Of a stretch of DNA of 64,000 nt, positions 56,461 to 64,000 are shown one piece after another. Origin of the DNA: Paraescarpia echinospica (lineage: Eukaryota; Annelida; Polychaeta; Sabellida; Siboglinidae); contig CM034534.1 in NCBI GenBank assembly GCA_020002185.1, positions 13,334,034-13,398,033 on the forward strand, given 5' to 3'. Numbering within the stretch: the first letter of the stretch is position 1; every line of letters begins with the position of its first letter. Made by a program: the position numbers and the translations under genes. The notes under the pieces were generated by a model. It made no database searches. It was given only the letters and a program-made list of their open reading frames with translations, and had not been told where the DNA came from.

Positions 56461-59400
56461 ACACACTGTACCTTAATTTTACATTTCTGTACCATGTCTG
56501 CAATCACGTTCTCCCAGGTGTTACACAATTGCTTACAATTGTCTGTCTGCCGTTCAGATACTCCCATCCTAACCAACGCTCTTATCCAGACCTCCCGGGC
56601 TGAGACGGAGATAATGACGAATCACTACGGCTTATAGTAGCGAAATCAGCACGACCTCTCATCACAGGCGCTGGTATATGGCCGCTGTAAAGAGTTTAGT
56701 ATCTCGCAGTTTGGCAGTAATTACGAGTGATTGGAGCGGATAATTACTCGGCAGCGTAGATGGTGTGTTCGCTCCAGCGAGCAGTACTTCTAATAGCCGC
56801 TGTATATACACCAGATATACACTTGAAAATATCACAACTGACCAAATACTGTAATGTTTTTTTTTACTATTCATCTCAAATTTCTACTGAACTTTATACA
56901 AGGCTTATGTCCAAATTGTGATGTCTTCCCGGAAGTGCTAACTCGGTTTAAACAGTGTTTACTGACGTGTGCATCTTGACAGCGATTGGCAAGTGGCGTG
57001 TGGGATCAAACAGACACGACAAGCGTGTAAGAAAATGGCGAGGTTGCGCCCAAGGTACGCAACTCGAGTTATTCGGATACCAGATTGTCTTCGTGATAGC
57101 AGGAATGTGCAGTTTCCCACCCACACTTTCGCGCACGAATCGTAGGGTGTCAACATGCCGATGCAGGGCCTAGTATTTCTGTTCTCACCGACTCGCCTTT
57201 GTTAGATAGAACTTTACGGAGCCCCCAAAGCCGGCCGAAAGCCGGCCGCGAGCACGTGCGGAAAAGATACGCCGGCCAAATCAGTTCCGACGATATCGAC
57301 CATCTTCGTTGGCTTTTGACGCCGTTATCGTACAAAGCGCTCACGTTGGATGGAAGACATCGGAGAATCCTTGATCTGCCACGGTGGTATTTCTCACTGA
57401 TAGCCCACCTTGTGTCTGCGCGATTGTGTTATTTCTCACCGAGCCGTGGTATTCGGAAACAACGTACACCAGAGCCACGTCACAACCTGTTACTCGTTCG
57501 CGCTCCTGTCTGGTAGCGTCTCAGCTGCGCGCGGCGTGGTGCTAACTCGAGAGGGGTCCTGATCCTCGTCGAGCGGCGGGCCACCGTACCGAAGCAGACC
57601 ACCGGCGGATATAGCCCAACTCTCGTGTTTGTTTCTCCAGACACTTCCGTCGTCTATCCGCCATGCATATAACGGCAAAACAGAACTTACGAATTGACCC
57701 ATATAGCACGTGACCTATTGCCTAACAACAACTTCCGCTAAGCCATCAAAATGGAGGCCGAACACTAGGAGCGTTCGGACATTCGGTCTTGTATTTTATT
57801 GAGATTCTGGCTCACGTTATAACAAAAACATATATGGTGAAGTTTTCCAAGCGAGAACTTGATTTAGCAGAAGTCATACCACACTAATAATGTAATGGAC
57901 GCACGCACGCACGCACGCACGAACGCACGAACGCACGCACGCACGCAGACACACACACAAACGCACGCACTCACACATACACACACACACACACATATAT
58001 ATCTTATTGCAACATTGGTGCTGAATGCTTTCTAGAAAAGTCGAGATAGCATTGTAATGAATATGTCTGCTAGATGGCGCAGTGTTAGGCAATCTGTGCG
58101 GCACCAACATACATTACATTTTTATGGGGAGGGGGAGGGGGAGCGAGAGATGATGGAGTGGAGTCAGGCGGTGGAGGAGGCAGTGATGGAAAGAGGAAAA
58201 CAAAAAACACCGATGACCAAATTTCAGTAACATCGAGGAGAGCAACGTCTCTGTTATTTCCAATACACTTCCACTCACCCGCGTTCTTCGCCTTCTTCCA
58301 GGTTACCACCTCAACTGCAATCGTTCGTTTGACGGCAGCGGTGGAGAGATCGCCCACTCCCGCGTCGGCTACGACATGCACTTTGACGATGACGAGAACT
58401 ACAAGATCCGTGACTACGATATGGATGGCATCTACTTCGTGCGGGTCGCCGTGCACGAGATCGGTCATGTGCTCGGACTTGGTCACAATGACAAGCGAGA
58501 CTCTATCATGTTCCCTATCTACCAGACGTCGTTCGGCGCAGAGCTAGAGCTAGGCACCTATGATCGGCGGGCGCTACAGCAGGTATGTTATGAATAGGAA
58601 TACGAATATGTAAAACACCATAATCCGCTACATATAAATATGTAAAAAGTACATACATTTAGAAAATGACGATAAGTTAAAATATAAATAAATAATATTG
58701 CAAATATTAGTTTAAGGTAAACTATCAAAATCGCCACATAGATATAGTGTTGTTGTTATTATTATTATTATCATTTGCACAAACAACATTAAAAGTGTAT
58801 CCTGTGTGTATGGAGATGCCATGTCTAGACCTAACTCATTTGGATATATTGTCCTGGAGGAATTATCACGAACTAATTGTACCATGGCGCCGTCTTGAGT
58901 GTGAATGTCTCACTGCAACACGAGCTGTCGATAGCAACACTATCAATTGTGGACCCCGCTTTAGTTTTTTTGCAATTAACGGTTGCTGGTATCTGCCCAA
59001 GAGAAAGTTAACTTATTGATACATACAACTAGGCTTCTGGATTTTTTCATTTGGTGATATGTAATTTGAAGTCATAGACATAATCAAAATTGTATTCACC
59101 TTGTATGGTTCACGAACAATCGGGCATATTCTGGTGACACCACGTAGGAAATGTAACAGAACTGAATCATACATATACACTAATGGCTGTCGAGTCAGCG
59201 GTAGGTACACGGACCTTCCATTATGGAGACAACGTACGGTGTGAGGTGGTAAACAGAGCGAGTGATTCTCGTATTCACGACCAATTGCCTGATAACTATA
59301 TCGCAGTGTTTCATATACTTCCAAATTATCCTTCTGAAATTTGTTTAAAATAAAAAAATTGATAATCAATTATATATGGCACACAAAAAGTTAGTCTCGC

Positions 59401-61473
59401 GCAGAATTAACAATGCGACGCCATGTTGTTTTTCTGACTCATTCAGAGGTAATAGTTAAGATGTCGTCGTTTGCAGATCTACGGCGTGTGCCGAGGGACA
59501 TTTGATCTTGTCTTCGACTGGCTGAGGATGAAGCCGGGTTCGACGAGCGATTACCCACAATACATCTTCAACACGTACTTCTTCCGGGGCAACCATTACT
59601 GGATGTACGAGAACCGCGAGAATAGGACGCGCTTCGGGGATCCGCTGATTATCGCCACCGAGTGGACGGGAGTGCCAGACGGCGTCGACGGATACACGCA
59701 GATCCTGTTCCGTGTTGGAATATACGAATACGAGATCAATACGTACTTTTTCAAGGGTGAGTGTGCTGCGAGCGATGGTGTCAGCGGTGGGATATAAGGA
59801 CACGTGGACATACGACGTGTGCGTTTGATGGCGTTTGTGCAGTCGAGTTTGATAAGGGGAGTGAAATGAGGTAGAGAGGGGGAGGGAGAGAGACAGAGGG
59901 AAGGAAGGAGGGAAGGGGAGAGGGAGGGGAGGGAGACTGTGTGCGTGCGTGCGTGCATGCTTGATTGCGTGTTTTAGTGTGTTCACACTTCTGAACTGAT
60001 AAATGCATGTCATAATTTTGGTAAGATTTAAATGATATATTTACTAAATCTGATCTACTTTATATTGTCGCGACAATTATTCAATGTCTCTATCGCGTTG
60101 TCTAGAAGTAATAAATGTGGTACCACCCAGTGTGTCACCATACTAATATTACTGTTGTTTTTCTGGGCAGGCGATATGTACTATTTGTATGACGATCTTC
60201 GAGATCGAGTAAAGCCGGGCTACCCAAGGTTGATTGCAGACGACTTCGGTCCGAAGTCAAACTGCTCTGAATCAGTACCGAACAACCTCGATGCCGTCTA
60301 CTATGATCGCCGTGATAAACTCATCTATTTCTTCAAGGGCATATGGGTAAGGGAGTCTTTTGATTCCGAAACATTGCGGAAGCGCTTTAATGCACGAGTT
60401 GTCTGTCTCTGAGATTCCATTTATTCCTATTGAGCACAGTAAAACAGAAAACTAAGATTTCAAGTGTCCTCTTCGGATACAACTGTATGTTTTTATTTGC
60501 ATGTCCTGTTAGTTGCTGATGTTGCGTCCACTGAACTGCTATCTAGACACGATACGTCCTTCAGTAGTAACGCGCTTAGTTTAACCTCCGTCTCGCCTCT
60601 GTGATGCAAAAAGGAGACTCGCGTTGTAACCTGTTGACACCAATATTTCACTAGCATTGGTGATCAAAATTACTAGTTTAATTAGTTAAGTTTCTTTATT
60701 CTTCTAAACAACGATATGTGATCAATTGTTTTGTGAAAAGTAAGTCATTGCATTACTTTGTAAGATTATCGAATTAAATTAATTAACTAGTTAAATAATT
60801 TATAATGTTGCTAGTTAAGTTAATTTATAAAGTTATCTAGATAAGTTAAATATTGAAATGTTTGTTGACTTATAAATAAGGATCCAGTGTGCGATATGGA
60901 AAGCTAAACCAATGTGTTCTCTGTGTTTTTGTTTGATACAATTTTTTTTAATGTACAGTGTACTGATAAAACCGTTACACGTAGCACCAAGCACTTTGTC
61001 ATCTGTCAAAATTTCGTAGGCGTAATCTTGAAGTACACACTACTAAGCTATTAAATCGGAACAATTATTAAGAGTAATACAATTTAAAAACATCATTAGT
61101 GCTACTGTAGAAATGTCGAACCCAAACCAGTAATTGGCGCGTGTTTATGTTGTATACTGTTGCACGTTCTCCTTCTCATCGTGACGTTGTTACTTCTCTC
61201 CAGGTCTGGGGGTTCGATCCGAATATCATTGGCCGCGGCGGGTGTCCCGTGAAGAGGGTAAAATTTACCGAACTATTTCCCATGGCACCGGGGTCGAACG
61301 AGACGATCACGGGCAACATTGACGAGGTGTTTTACTCGTACGCCTACCACACGCTCTACATGTTCCACGGCGAAACTGTCTACGAGAACATCGCTTACGG
61401 TAGTCACGAAAACACGCTGCGGAAGATGTCGCTCTGGTACCAGAAGTGGCTAGATATCTGCGATGTTATGTGA
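41464..61473 (+). CDS. MMP21: Matrix metalloproteinase-21 (MMP21), six-exon gene, complete coding sequence
   Basis: Secreted zinc endopeptidase of the metzincin/matrixin family. In vertebrates MMP21 acts in left-right axis determination. The coding sequence is join(41464-41646, 49901-50645, 58302-58582, 59477-59756, 60171-60346, 61204-61473), about 644 aa, longer than the roughly 570 aa of vertebrate MMP21; the extra length appears to lie mostly in the prodomain and its basic linker. Domains: signal peptide about 1-30; PGBD-like prodomain about 62-140 ending in a cysteine switch GRCGNKD (Cys141); basic linker with RDKR (173-176), RRRKR (196-200) and RRKR (223-226); catalytic domain about 227-402 with HEIGHVLGLGH (His361, Glu362, His365, His371) and Met-turn Met379; hemopexin-like domain 404-641. 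MMP21-type landmarks are FRMWSEV, MHFDDDE, YENRENRTRFGDP, YYDRRDKLIYFFK and a WLDICDV C-terminus. Catalytic and hemopexin domains abut with almost no hinge, as in MMP21. Assignment is by my recall of the vertebrate protein, not by a search. Confidence 0.95.
46227..46530 (+). mobile_element. tRNA-derived SINE with CORE/MIR-like body
   Basis: The tRNA-like head has an A box (TGGTGGAGTGG, 46241-46251) and a B box (GGTTCGAATCC, 46285-46295). Downstream is ACCTTGGGCAAGT, then CAGCTGTATGAATGAGTACCTGGC, and near the 3' end AAAGCGCTTTGAGCAGTCC. These strings resemble the conserved central domain of CORE-type SINEs such as MIR. It lies in MMP21 intron 1, sense orientation. The acceptor stem is imperfect and the body continues without a break, so I do not call a functional tRNA. 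Confidence 0.8.
48110..48355 (+). repeat. Purine-rich (GA, CAGA, GGGACGGA) tract in MMP21 intron 1
   Basis: GAGAGA-rich sequence with a short GACAGACAGACA run (48249-48272), a (TA)4 and a G-run near 48292-48300. Confidence 0.85.
49490..49687 (+). repeat. 47-bp minisatellite, four copies plus a partial, MMP21 intron 1
   Basis: Unit starts are 49490, 49537, 49584, 49631 and a partial at 49678. Each starts CTATTTTGTAACTTATGTRT and ends CATTGATATG. Only one variable position (GTG/GTA) is obvious, so the array is young. It ends about 210 bp before the exon 2 acceptor. Confidence 0.95.
49901..50645 (+). CDS. MMP21: MMP21 exon 2 (prodomain, cysteine switch, furin linker, start of catalytic domain)
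   Basis: Encodes residues 62-309 plus the first base of codon 310; acceptor tgcgttgcag|, donor AAG|gtaagg, phase 1. It carries the PGBD-like helices (AEVLAALKKLQSKLGL...GVLDGETKQVL), then GRCGNKD, in which Cys141 should ligate the active-site zinc in the zymogen. The next roughly 85 residues are Arg/Lys-rich with three candidate proprotein-convertase sites; RRKR (223-226) is the one placed best to release the catalytic domain. N-glycosylation sequons occur at Asn71, Asn157, Asn163 and Asn213. Catalytic-domain sequence begins with ITWRLLQAGY and ELAFRMWSEVVPLRF, characteristic of MMP21. This exon is distinctly more GC-rich than the flanking introns. Confidence 0.95.
50668..50850 (+). mobile_element. 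Diverged relative of the 4.35-kb MITE, just inside MMP21 intron 2
   Basis: TACGGTCACCTCGATACT at the left, and CTAATACGGCCACCTCGTTATTCAG...TTTTTGTCCAGTCCC...GCGCGGTTCCAG at the right, align with the corresponding parts of the element at 4356-4507. Its left end falls about 22 bp after the exon 2 donor site. The ends are eroded, so exact borders are uncertain. Confidence 0.6.
53377..53524 (+). mobile_element. Possible second MITE family, TA-flanked
   Basis: CAGTTGACCCCGGATG at the left (53379) and CGTGGGGTTGGCTC at the right (ending 53522) form weak inverted repeats, and TA flanks both sides. Internal text such as GTCCGCTTAACGTAGTGACATGG and TCAATTCGTTCCAG looks like the ends of Tigger-like elements. 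Weak TIRs keep this tentative. Confidence 0.3.
53790..54066 (+). repeat. (CCT)n/(CTCC)n pyrimidine tract, MMP21 intron 2
   Basis: Almost uninterrupted homopyrimidine on the sense strand, CCTCCCTCC-type with occasional A in CCACTCC. The antisense strand is G-rich with many GGG runs, able to form triplex or G-quadruplex structure. Confidence 0.95.
55150..55345 (+). repeat. Degenerate 21-bp tandem repeat, MMP21 intron 2
   Basis: Successive units start GTAATG/GTAACG/GTAAAG and contain a TGGGTGTGTC-like half. Units begin near 55168, 55189, 55226, 55247 and 55268; two others have small indels. Copies are diverged, so the array is old. Confidence 0.7.
56295..56394 (+). repeat. Near-perfect palindrome 1 with (AT)n centre
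   Basis: Arms of 36 bp (TCCTTAGCTTTATAATTGAT... and its complement) with one mismatch, joined by an (AT) run that is itself self-complementary, so the whole 100 bp can fold on itself about 56344. Confidence 0.93.
56394..56485 (+). repeat. Perfect palindrome 2 with (AT)n centre, adjoining palindrome 1
   Basis: The left arm starts AATGTAAAATTAAGGTACAG and the right arm ends with its exact complement; the centre is (AT)n about 56439.5. It shares its first base with the end of palindrome 1. Confidence 0.93.
57898..57990 (+). repeat. (GCAC)n/(CA)n tract, MMP21 intron 2
   Basis: ACGCACGCACG-type tetranucleotides with AACG variants, then CACACA. Similar CACG-rich sequence lies at 56170-56275. Confidence 0.85.
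58006..58060 (+). mobile_element. SINE internal fragment in MMP21 intron 2
   Basis: ATTGCAACATTGGTGCTGAA followed by TCTAGAAAAGTCGAGATAGC matches the ATTGCAGCGTGGCTGGATTC/CCAGAGAAGTCGAGATGG part of the SINE at 46227-46530. It is too short for certainty and abuts a (CA)n/(TA)n tract at its 5' side. Confidence 0.45.
58302..58582 (+). CDS. MMP21: MMP21 exon 3 (zinc-binding catalytic core)
   Basis: Encodes the rest of codon 310 and residues 311-403; acceptor ccttcttccag|, donor CAGCAG|gtatgt, phase 0. It contains the Gly-rich calcium loop (FDGSGGE), the structural-zinc/calcium segment MHFDDDE with His336, the catalytic site HEIGHVLGLGH (361-371) with Glu362 as general base, and the Met-turn DSIMFPIY (Met379). 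All three zinc-ligand histidines and the glutamate are present, so the enzyme is predicted to be active. The domain closes with YDRRALQQ, which runs directly into the hemopexin domain of exon 4. Confidence 0.95.
59477..59756 (+). CDS. MMP21: MMP21 exon 4 (hemopexin-like domain, first half)
   Basis: Encodes residues 404-496 and the first base of codon 497; acceptor cgtttgcag|, donor CAAGG|gtgagt, phase 1. It begins IYGVCRGTFD, with Cys408 as the likely N-terminal partner of the disulfide that closes the hemopexin propeller. Blade-type motifs are FDLVFDWLR followed by NTYFFRGNHYWMYE, and a second repeat ending in NTYFFKG. The segment YENRENRTRFGDP is nearly diagnostic for MMP21; NRT within it (Asn453) is a glycosylation sequon. 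Confidence 0.94.
60171..60346 (+). CDS. MMP21: MMP21 exon 5 (hemopexin-like blade)
   Basis: Encodes the rest of codon 497 and residues 498-555; acceptor ttctgggcag|, donor ATATGG|gtaagg, phase 0. It completes one blade (DMYYLYDDLRDRV...YPRLIADDF) and starts the next (NLDAVYYDRRDKLIYFFKG). Cys528 is an extra cysteine that might pair with Cys569 in exon 6, but this is inferred from position only. Confidence 0.93.
61204..61473 (+). CDS. MMP21: MMP21 exon 6 (last hemopexin blade and C-terminus)
   Basis: Encodes residues 556-644 and the stop TGA (61471-61473); acceptor cttctctccag|, phase 0. Motifs are VWGFD, FTELFPMAPGS, NIDEVFYSYAYHTLYMFHG, and the terminal WLDICDVM, where Cys641 is the likely disulfide partner of Cys408. 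There is an N-glycosylation sequon at Asn587. There is no C-terminal transmembrane helix or GPI signal, so the product should be soluble and secreted. Confidence 0.94.
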   Translation, partial: VWGFDPNIIGRGGCPVKRVKFTELFPMAPGSNETITGNIDEVFYSYAYHTLYMFHGETVYENIAYGSHENTLRKMSLWYQKWLDICDVM

Positions 61474-62057
61474 CAATGAGCGCGCCGTCACATCGCCGGA
61501 TCCAGACCTCGGTTGCTGCTGTTGCTGCAGCTGACGTCATCACCACGTGACGTCAGAGGAACGGAACAATATCTACGTCATCATAGCTCGGATCGATGGA
61601 CGCCATTTTGACGCCGTCGGCTGTGTTTGAAACACCCGCGCAGACGGAGCAACAACCAGATCTGGAAACGAGGCAGACGGCGTGACGTGTAAGTCATGTC
61701 ACAGGACTGTAGCATTGAGCGAAACCGTCCACAGCTTAACTAATTTATTTTTATTTTTTTGCACCCAAAACGACGCCGAAAGAAACGATTGAGATCGAAG
61801 TAGCGACGACGACGAAGGCGAAATGCGCGGATGTTGCACCAAGTAGATTGAAAGTCTATAGAGGACGCAAGCCTTGTCAGATACTGTTATAAGTGTGGCC
61901 GTTGTTTGCCTGCCATCACTGGCGATGGTAGACTGGCGACACTAGTGGCTTGGAACTGAAAGTAGCGTTCACGAGTATTGCTCTGCCCAGCCACGCGTGA
62001 CGACGTGGTCAGCCACGCGTGACGACGTGACCAGAGAGCGTCGCACGCGCGAGACTT

Positions 62058-62063
62058 AATAAA
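62058..62063 (+). terminator. Candidate poly(A) signal for MMP21 (AATAAA)
   Basis: AATAAA lies 585 bp after the MMP21 stop codon. A second AATAAA is at 62380-62385. Either would give a 3' UTR of ordinary length; the intervening sequence (61474-62057) has no long open frame and includes a tgctgttgctgcag-type run near 61514. Confidence 0.45.
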
Positions 62064-62769
62064 GCTCGACCTACGGTTGCTGCGTGTACGCGTTTGAATC
62101 AAGGTTATACTTAAGTAGCGTTGTTAATGTATTAGAGGGTCCGACCGGGAACGTACTTTGTCGCCATCGTACACTCGTCGTTTTTAATATTGTTCGTGTT
62201 GTACCGCTTTTCCAGTATTGTTCGTTACCACCGAGTGTGTGCGTAGTCGCTGTTCAGTTATGCCTGCGTGTAGAGTTATCTCAACGAATCCATCTGACCG
62301 TGGCTGTATAAGTACAATCCCGACAGCTAACGCGGCGAATTAACGGCTCCAATCACGGAGCGATCGAGCGTAAAATCTCAATAAAATATCCACCGGCACC
62401 CATAACGCCGGAAAAAGAAAATTCATGAAACATATGTTTCCGAAGCGACAACTACAACAGCAAAAACAATCGTGTAATTACACGCACTTCGTGACAAATG
62501 CCTGTCGGGAATTGTGATATTTAACCGCCACGGGGTCACGTTTTTTGTATCGGCGTCTGTTTGTTTTGACCCGAACGTTTAAGAAATGTCACGTGACATC
62601 ACGTGAGTGTTCGGCGTTCACGTGATATCTAAGAGCCGATAACGGGATGTTGAGGGTTGGCTTCACTACGGTGGGCTATTTCGATGAAAAGTATTACGTA
62701 TTTTGGACATTCCAGTCGAGCCGCGTGTCTGTGTTAGACGTGTGACTGACGTCATCGTATGCAAGGCCT

Positions 62770-62875
62770 CGCCGTATGTGCGTGTGTGCATGCGTGAATG
62801 CAAGGCATGCGTGTTTGTGTGTGCGTGAGTGTGTGAGTGTGTGAGTGCATGTGTGTGCGTGCGTGTGCGCGTGAT
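62770..62875 (+). repeat. GTGT/GTGC-rich low-complexity tract
   Basis: Alternating GTGTGTGCGTGC sequence without a fixed unit. His/Thr-rich frames on the minus strand are translations of this. Confidence 0.8.
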
Positions 62876-63366
62876 GGCGTGAATGCATTTTATTAATATT
62901 TCTGGCGTTTTATGTGTACAAAATGTTCGCTGAGTTCTGAACTTGGAACGCCGGGGCTTTAAAAGTATTTTATTCACATATATTTGGAGGTAGGGCCTAA
63001 AGCCCAAGATGTGTGTATATACTATTACTAATGTTATCGTGGATGAAAGTGTATCGGGGTGCTTTGGAATGTTGGTTATAGGGGCAAAACTGGTTGTTTT
63101 CATTGTTATTGTTCGGTTTTAGTTGTACCATCACCACGTTTGCCACGTTACATATATGTTTCTTATGAGACTTGTTACGCTGCTTTAAATACGGAACCGT
63201 TACACAAAATTCAAATATCGGAAAAACTACCTTTCGCAAAATTACCTCAAACGATTGTCTTTGCACAATTTCGCAAAACAGCCCAGTTATTTTGTTCAAA
63301 CGTAAACATTTCTACAACGAAATGCAACATTTGGTCGTTCTAAAAACAATGTTTTCGTTTTCTTAG

Positions 63367-63500
63367 ATTTCACTAGACTACGATGCATATCTTGTTGGTA
63401 ACTACGATGTCTTTCGCATAATTAACATCGAAGATGAAACGGTCCACCTAATGGTCAGAGGCTGTGAGATGTTCGGCGTCTGGGTGGCTTCTGTGGGAAG
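63367..63500 (+). CDS. Possible internal exon of an unidentified gene
   Basis: A 134-bp block starts after a strong acceptor (ttttcgttttcttag|) and ends at AAG|gtaatt. Only one frame is open across it, giving about 44 residues with protein-like composition (DYDAYLVGNYDVFRI, VHLMVRGCEMFGVWVASVG). It is 1.9 kb beyond the MMP21 stop. I recognise no family, and a stretch this short can be open by chance. Confidence 0.25.
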
Positions 63501-64000
63501 GTAATTGTTCGGGCAAATGGATAATGTCACATCACGAACAGTTTGTCGCCGACGAACATTCCTACTGGAATTGCCGGACGGTTTTGATCAGAGTTGAAAC
63601 CTAACGTGTGCCCAGAGAAACACAGTGAACACCCGGTGTCAGAACGGTACTAGGCCAACCCCGTTCGAGAAAGACTGTTGCTACAATCCCTTGCGAGTTC
63701 GCTACGGGACACTTGCCGTTTGCTATGTGCGCGTATCGGAGGGCTAGCCTCGATACAGTGTAGACCATTTCACAGCGAAAGTCTGTTGTACATAATCGAA
63801 CGATCGAGACGATCGTCAACGTGGTTACCGTTATTATTACTACAACTACTACTACTAGACTACGTACGATATCATTAACTTATATACTCGTCAAGCTGTT
63901 CGTTTGGGCGTACTGTGTGTTGTAGTTGTGTATATACGAGGTATATGTCTTAGCCACTGTTGTGGGCGAACAGGCATGGGACGACATATAAGGGGTCCGC

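Larger units (their letters stand above)
50646..58301 (+). other. MMP21 intron 2 (7.66 kb)
   Basis: Phase 1 intron interrupting the catalytic domain. It is repeat-rich: a diverged MITE-like element immediately after the donor (50668-50850), a second TA-flanked element (53379-53522), a long CCT tract (53790-54066), a degenerate 21-bp repeat (55150-55345), CACG-type repeats (56170-56275), two adjacent palindromes (56295-56485), a GCAC tract (57898-57990), a SINE fragment (58006-58060) and a GGGGAGG-rich stretch (58123-58200). 50851-53378 and 54067-55149 hold only short overlapping ORFs with no recognisable product; 54150-54500 is GC-rich. Confidence 0.85.
58583..61203 (+). other. MMP21 introns 3-5 with intervening exons 4 and 5
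   Basis: Intron 3 is 58583-59476 (894 bp), intron 4 is 59757-60170 (414 bp), intron 5 is 60347-61203 (857 bp). Intron 4 carries a purine-rich GAGGG tract (about 59870-59935) followed by a GTGCGTGC run. Introns 3 and 5 are AT-rich with no recognised element; 60660-60860 in intron 5 has repeated TTAATTAGTTAA-like strings. Confidence 0.85.
61474..64000. other. MMP21 3' flank
   Basis: Two AATAAA signals (62058, 62380), the GTGT-rich tract and the possible exon at 63367-63500. An imperfect duplication GCCACGCGTGACGACGTGRYC occurs at about 61991-62031. Otherwise only short ORFs. Confidence 0.55.

Overview
This is metazoan nuclear DNA: one intron-rich gene, long dinucleotide and trinucleotide microsatellites, minisatellites, and degenerate non-LTR retrotransposons, tRNA-derived SINEs and TA-flanked MITE-like elements. 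CpG is not obviously depleted by eye, which fits an invertebrate. A mollusc or other marine invertebrate is the best guess, but the sequence alone does not settle the phylum.

The one gene I can defend in full is matrix metalloproteinase-21 (MMP21), on the + strand from 41464 to 61473. Six coding exons (41464-41646, 49901-50645, 58302-58582, 59477-59756, 60171-60346, 61204-61473) join with intron phases 0,1,0,1,0 and all have GT..AG borders. They encode about 644 residues: signal peptide, PGBD-like prodomain with a cysteine switch, a long basic linker with three dibasic/furin-type sites, a zinc metalloprotease domain (HEIGHVLGLGH), and a hemopexin-like domain. I see no frameshift or internal stop. 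A GA microsatellite sits just 5' of the start codon, and candidate poly(A) signals lie at 62058 and 62380.

Layout. 1-41 kb is gene-poor. It holds an 84-bp tandem array (1911-2580), a TA-flanked MITE-like element (4356-4507) beside a (GT)n tract, a diverged SINE (about 7945-8215), GA/GACA and CAC microsatellites (9.7-11.2 kb), a minus-strand LINE 3' fragment (12095-12510), a near full-length but broken CR1/jockey-type LINE (about 13159-17369), another LINE tail (about 19720-19990), a roughly 34-bp minisatellite (21.5-21.9 kb), a perfect 59-bp hairpin (23461-23519), and a nested segmental duplication carrying TAG/AGC arrays (24841-26500). 41-61.5 kb is MMP21; its introns hold a tRNA-derived SINE with a CORE/MIR-like body, several minisatellites, a relative of the MITE-like element, a long CCT tract and two back-to-back palindromes with AT centres. 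61.5-64 kb is 3' flank with one possible exon of another gene at 63367-63500.

There is no operon-like or multi-gene system here. The notable items are the intact MMP21 locus, the repeat families that recur within the window (two dispersed-repeat pairs and four SINE pieces), and the long palindromes. Weak candidate exons and ORFs are flagged with low confidence.
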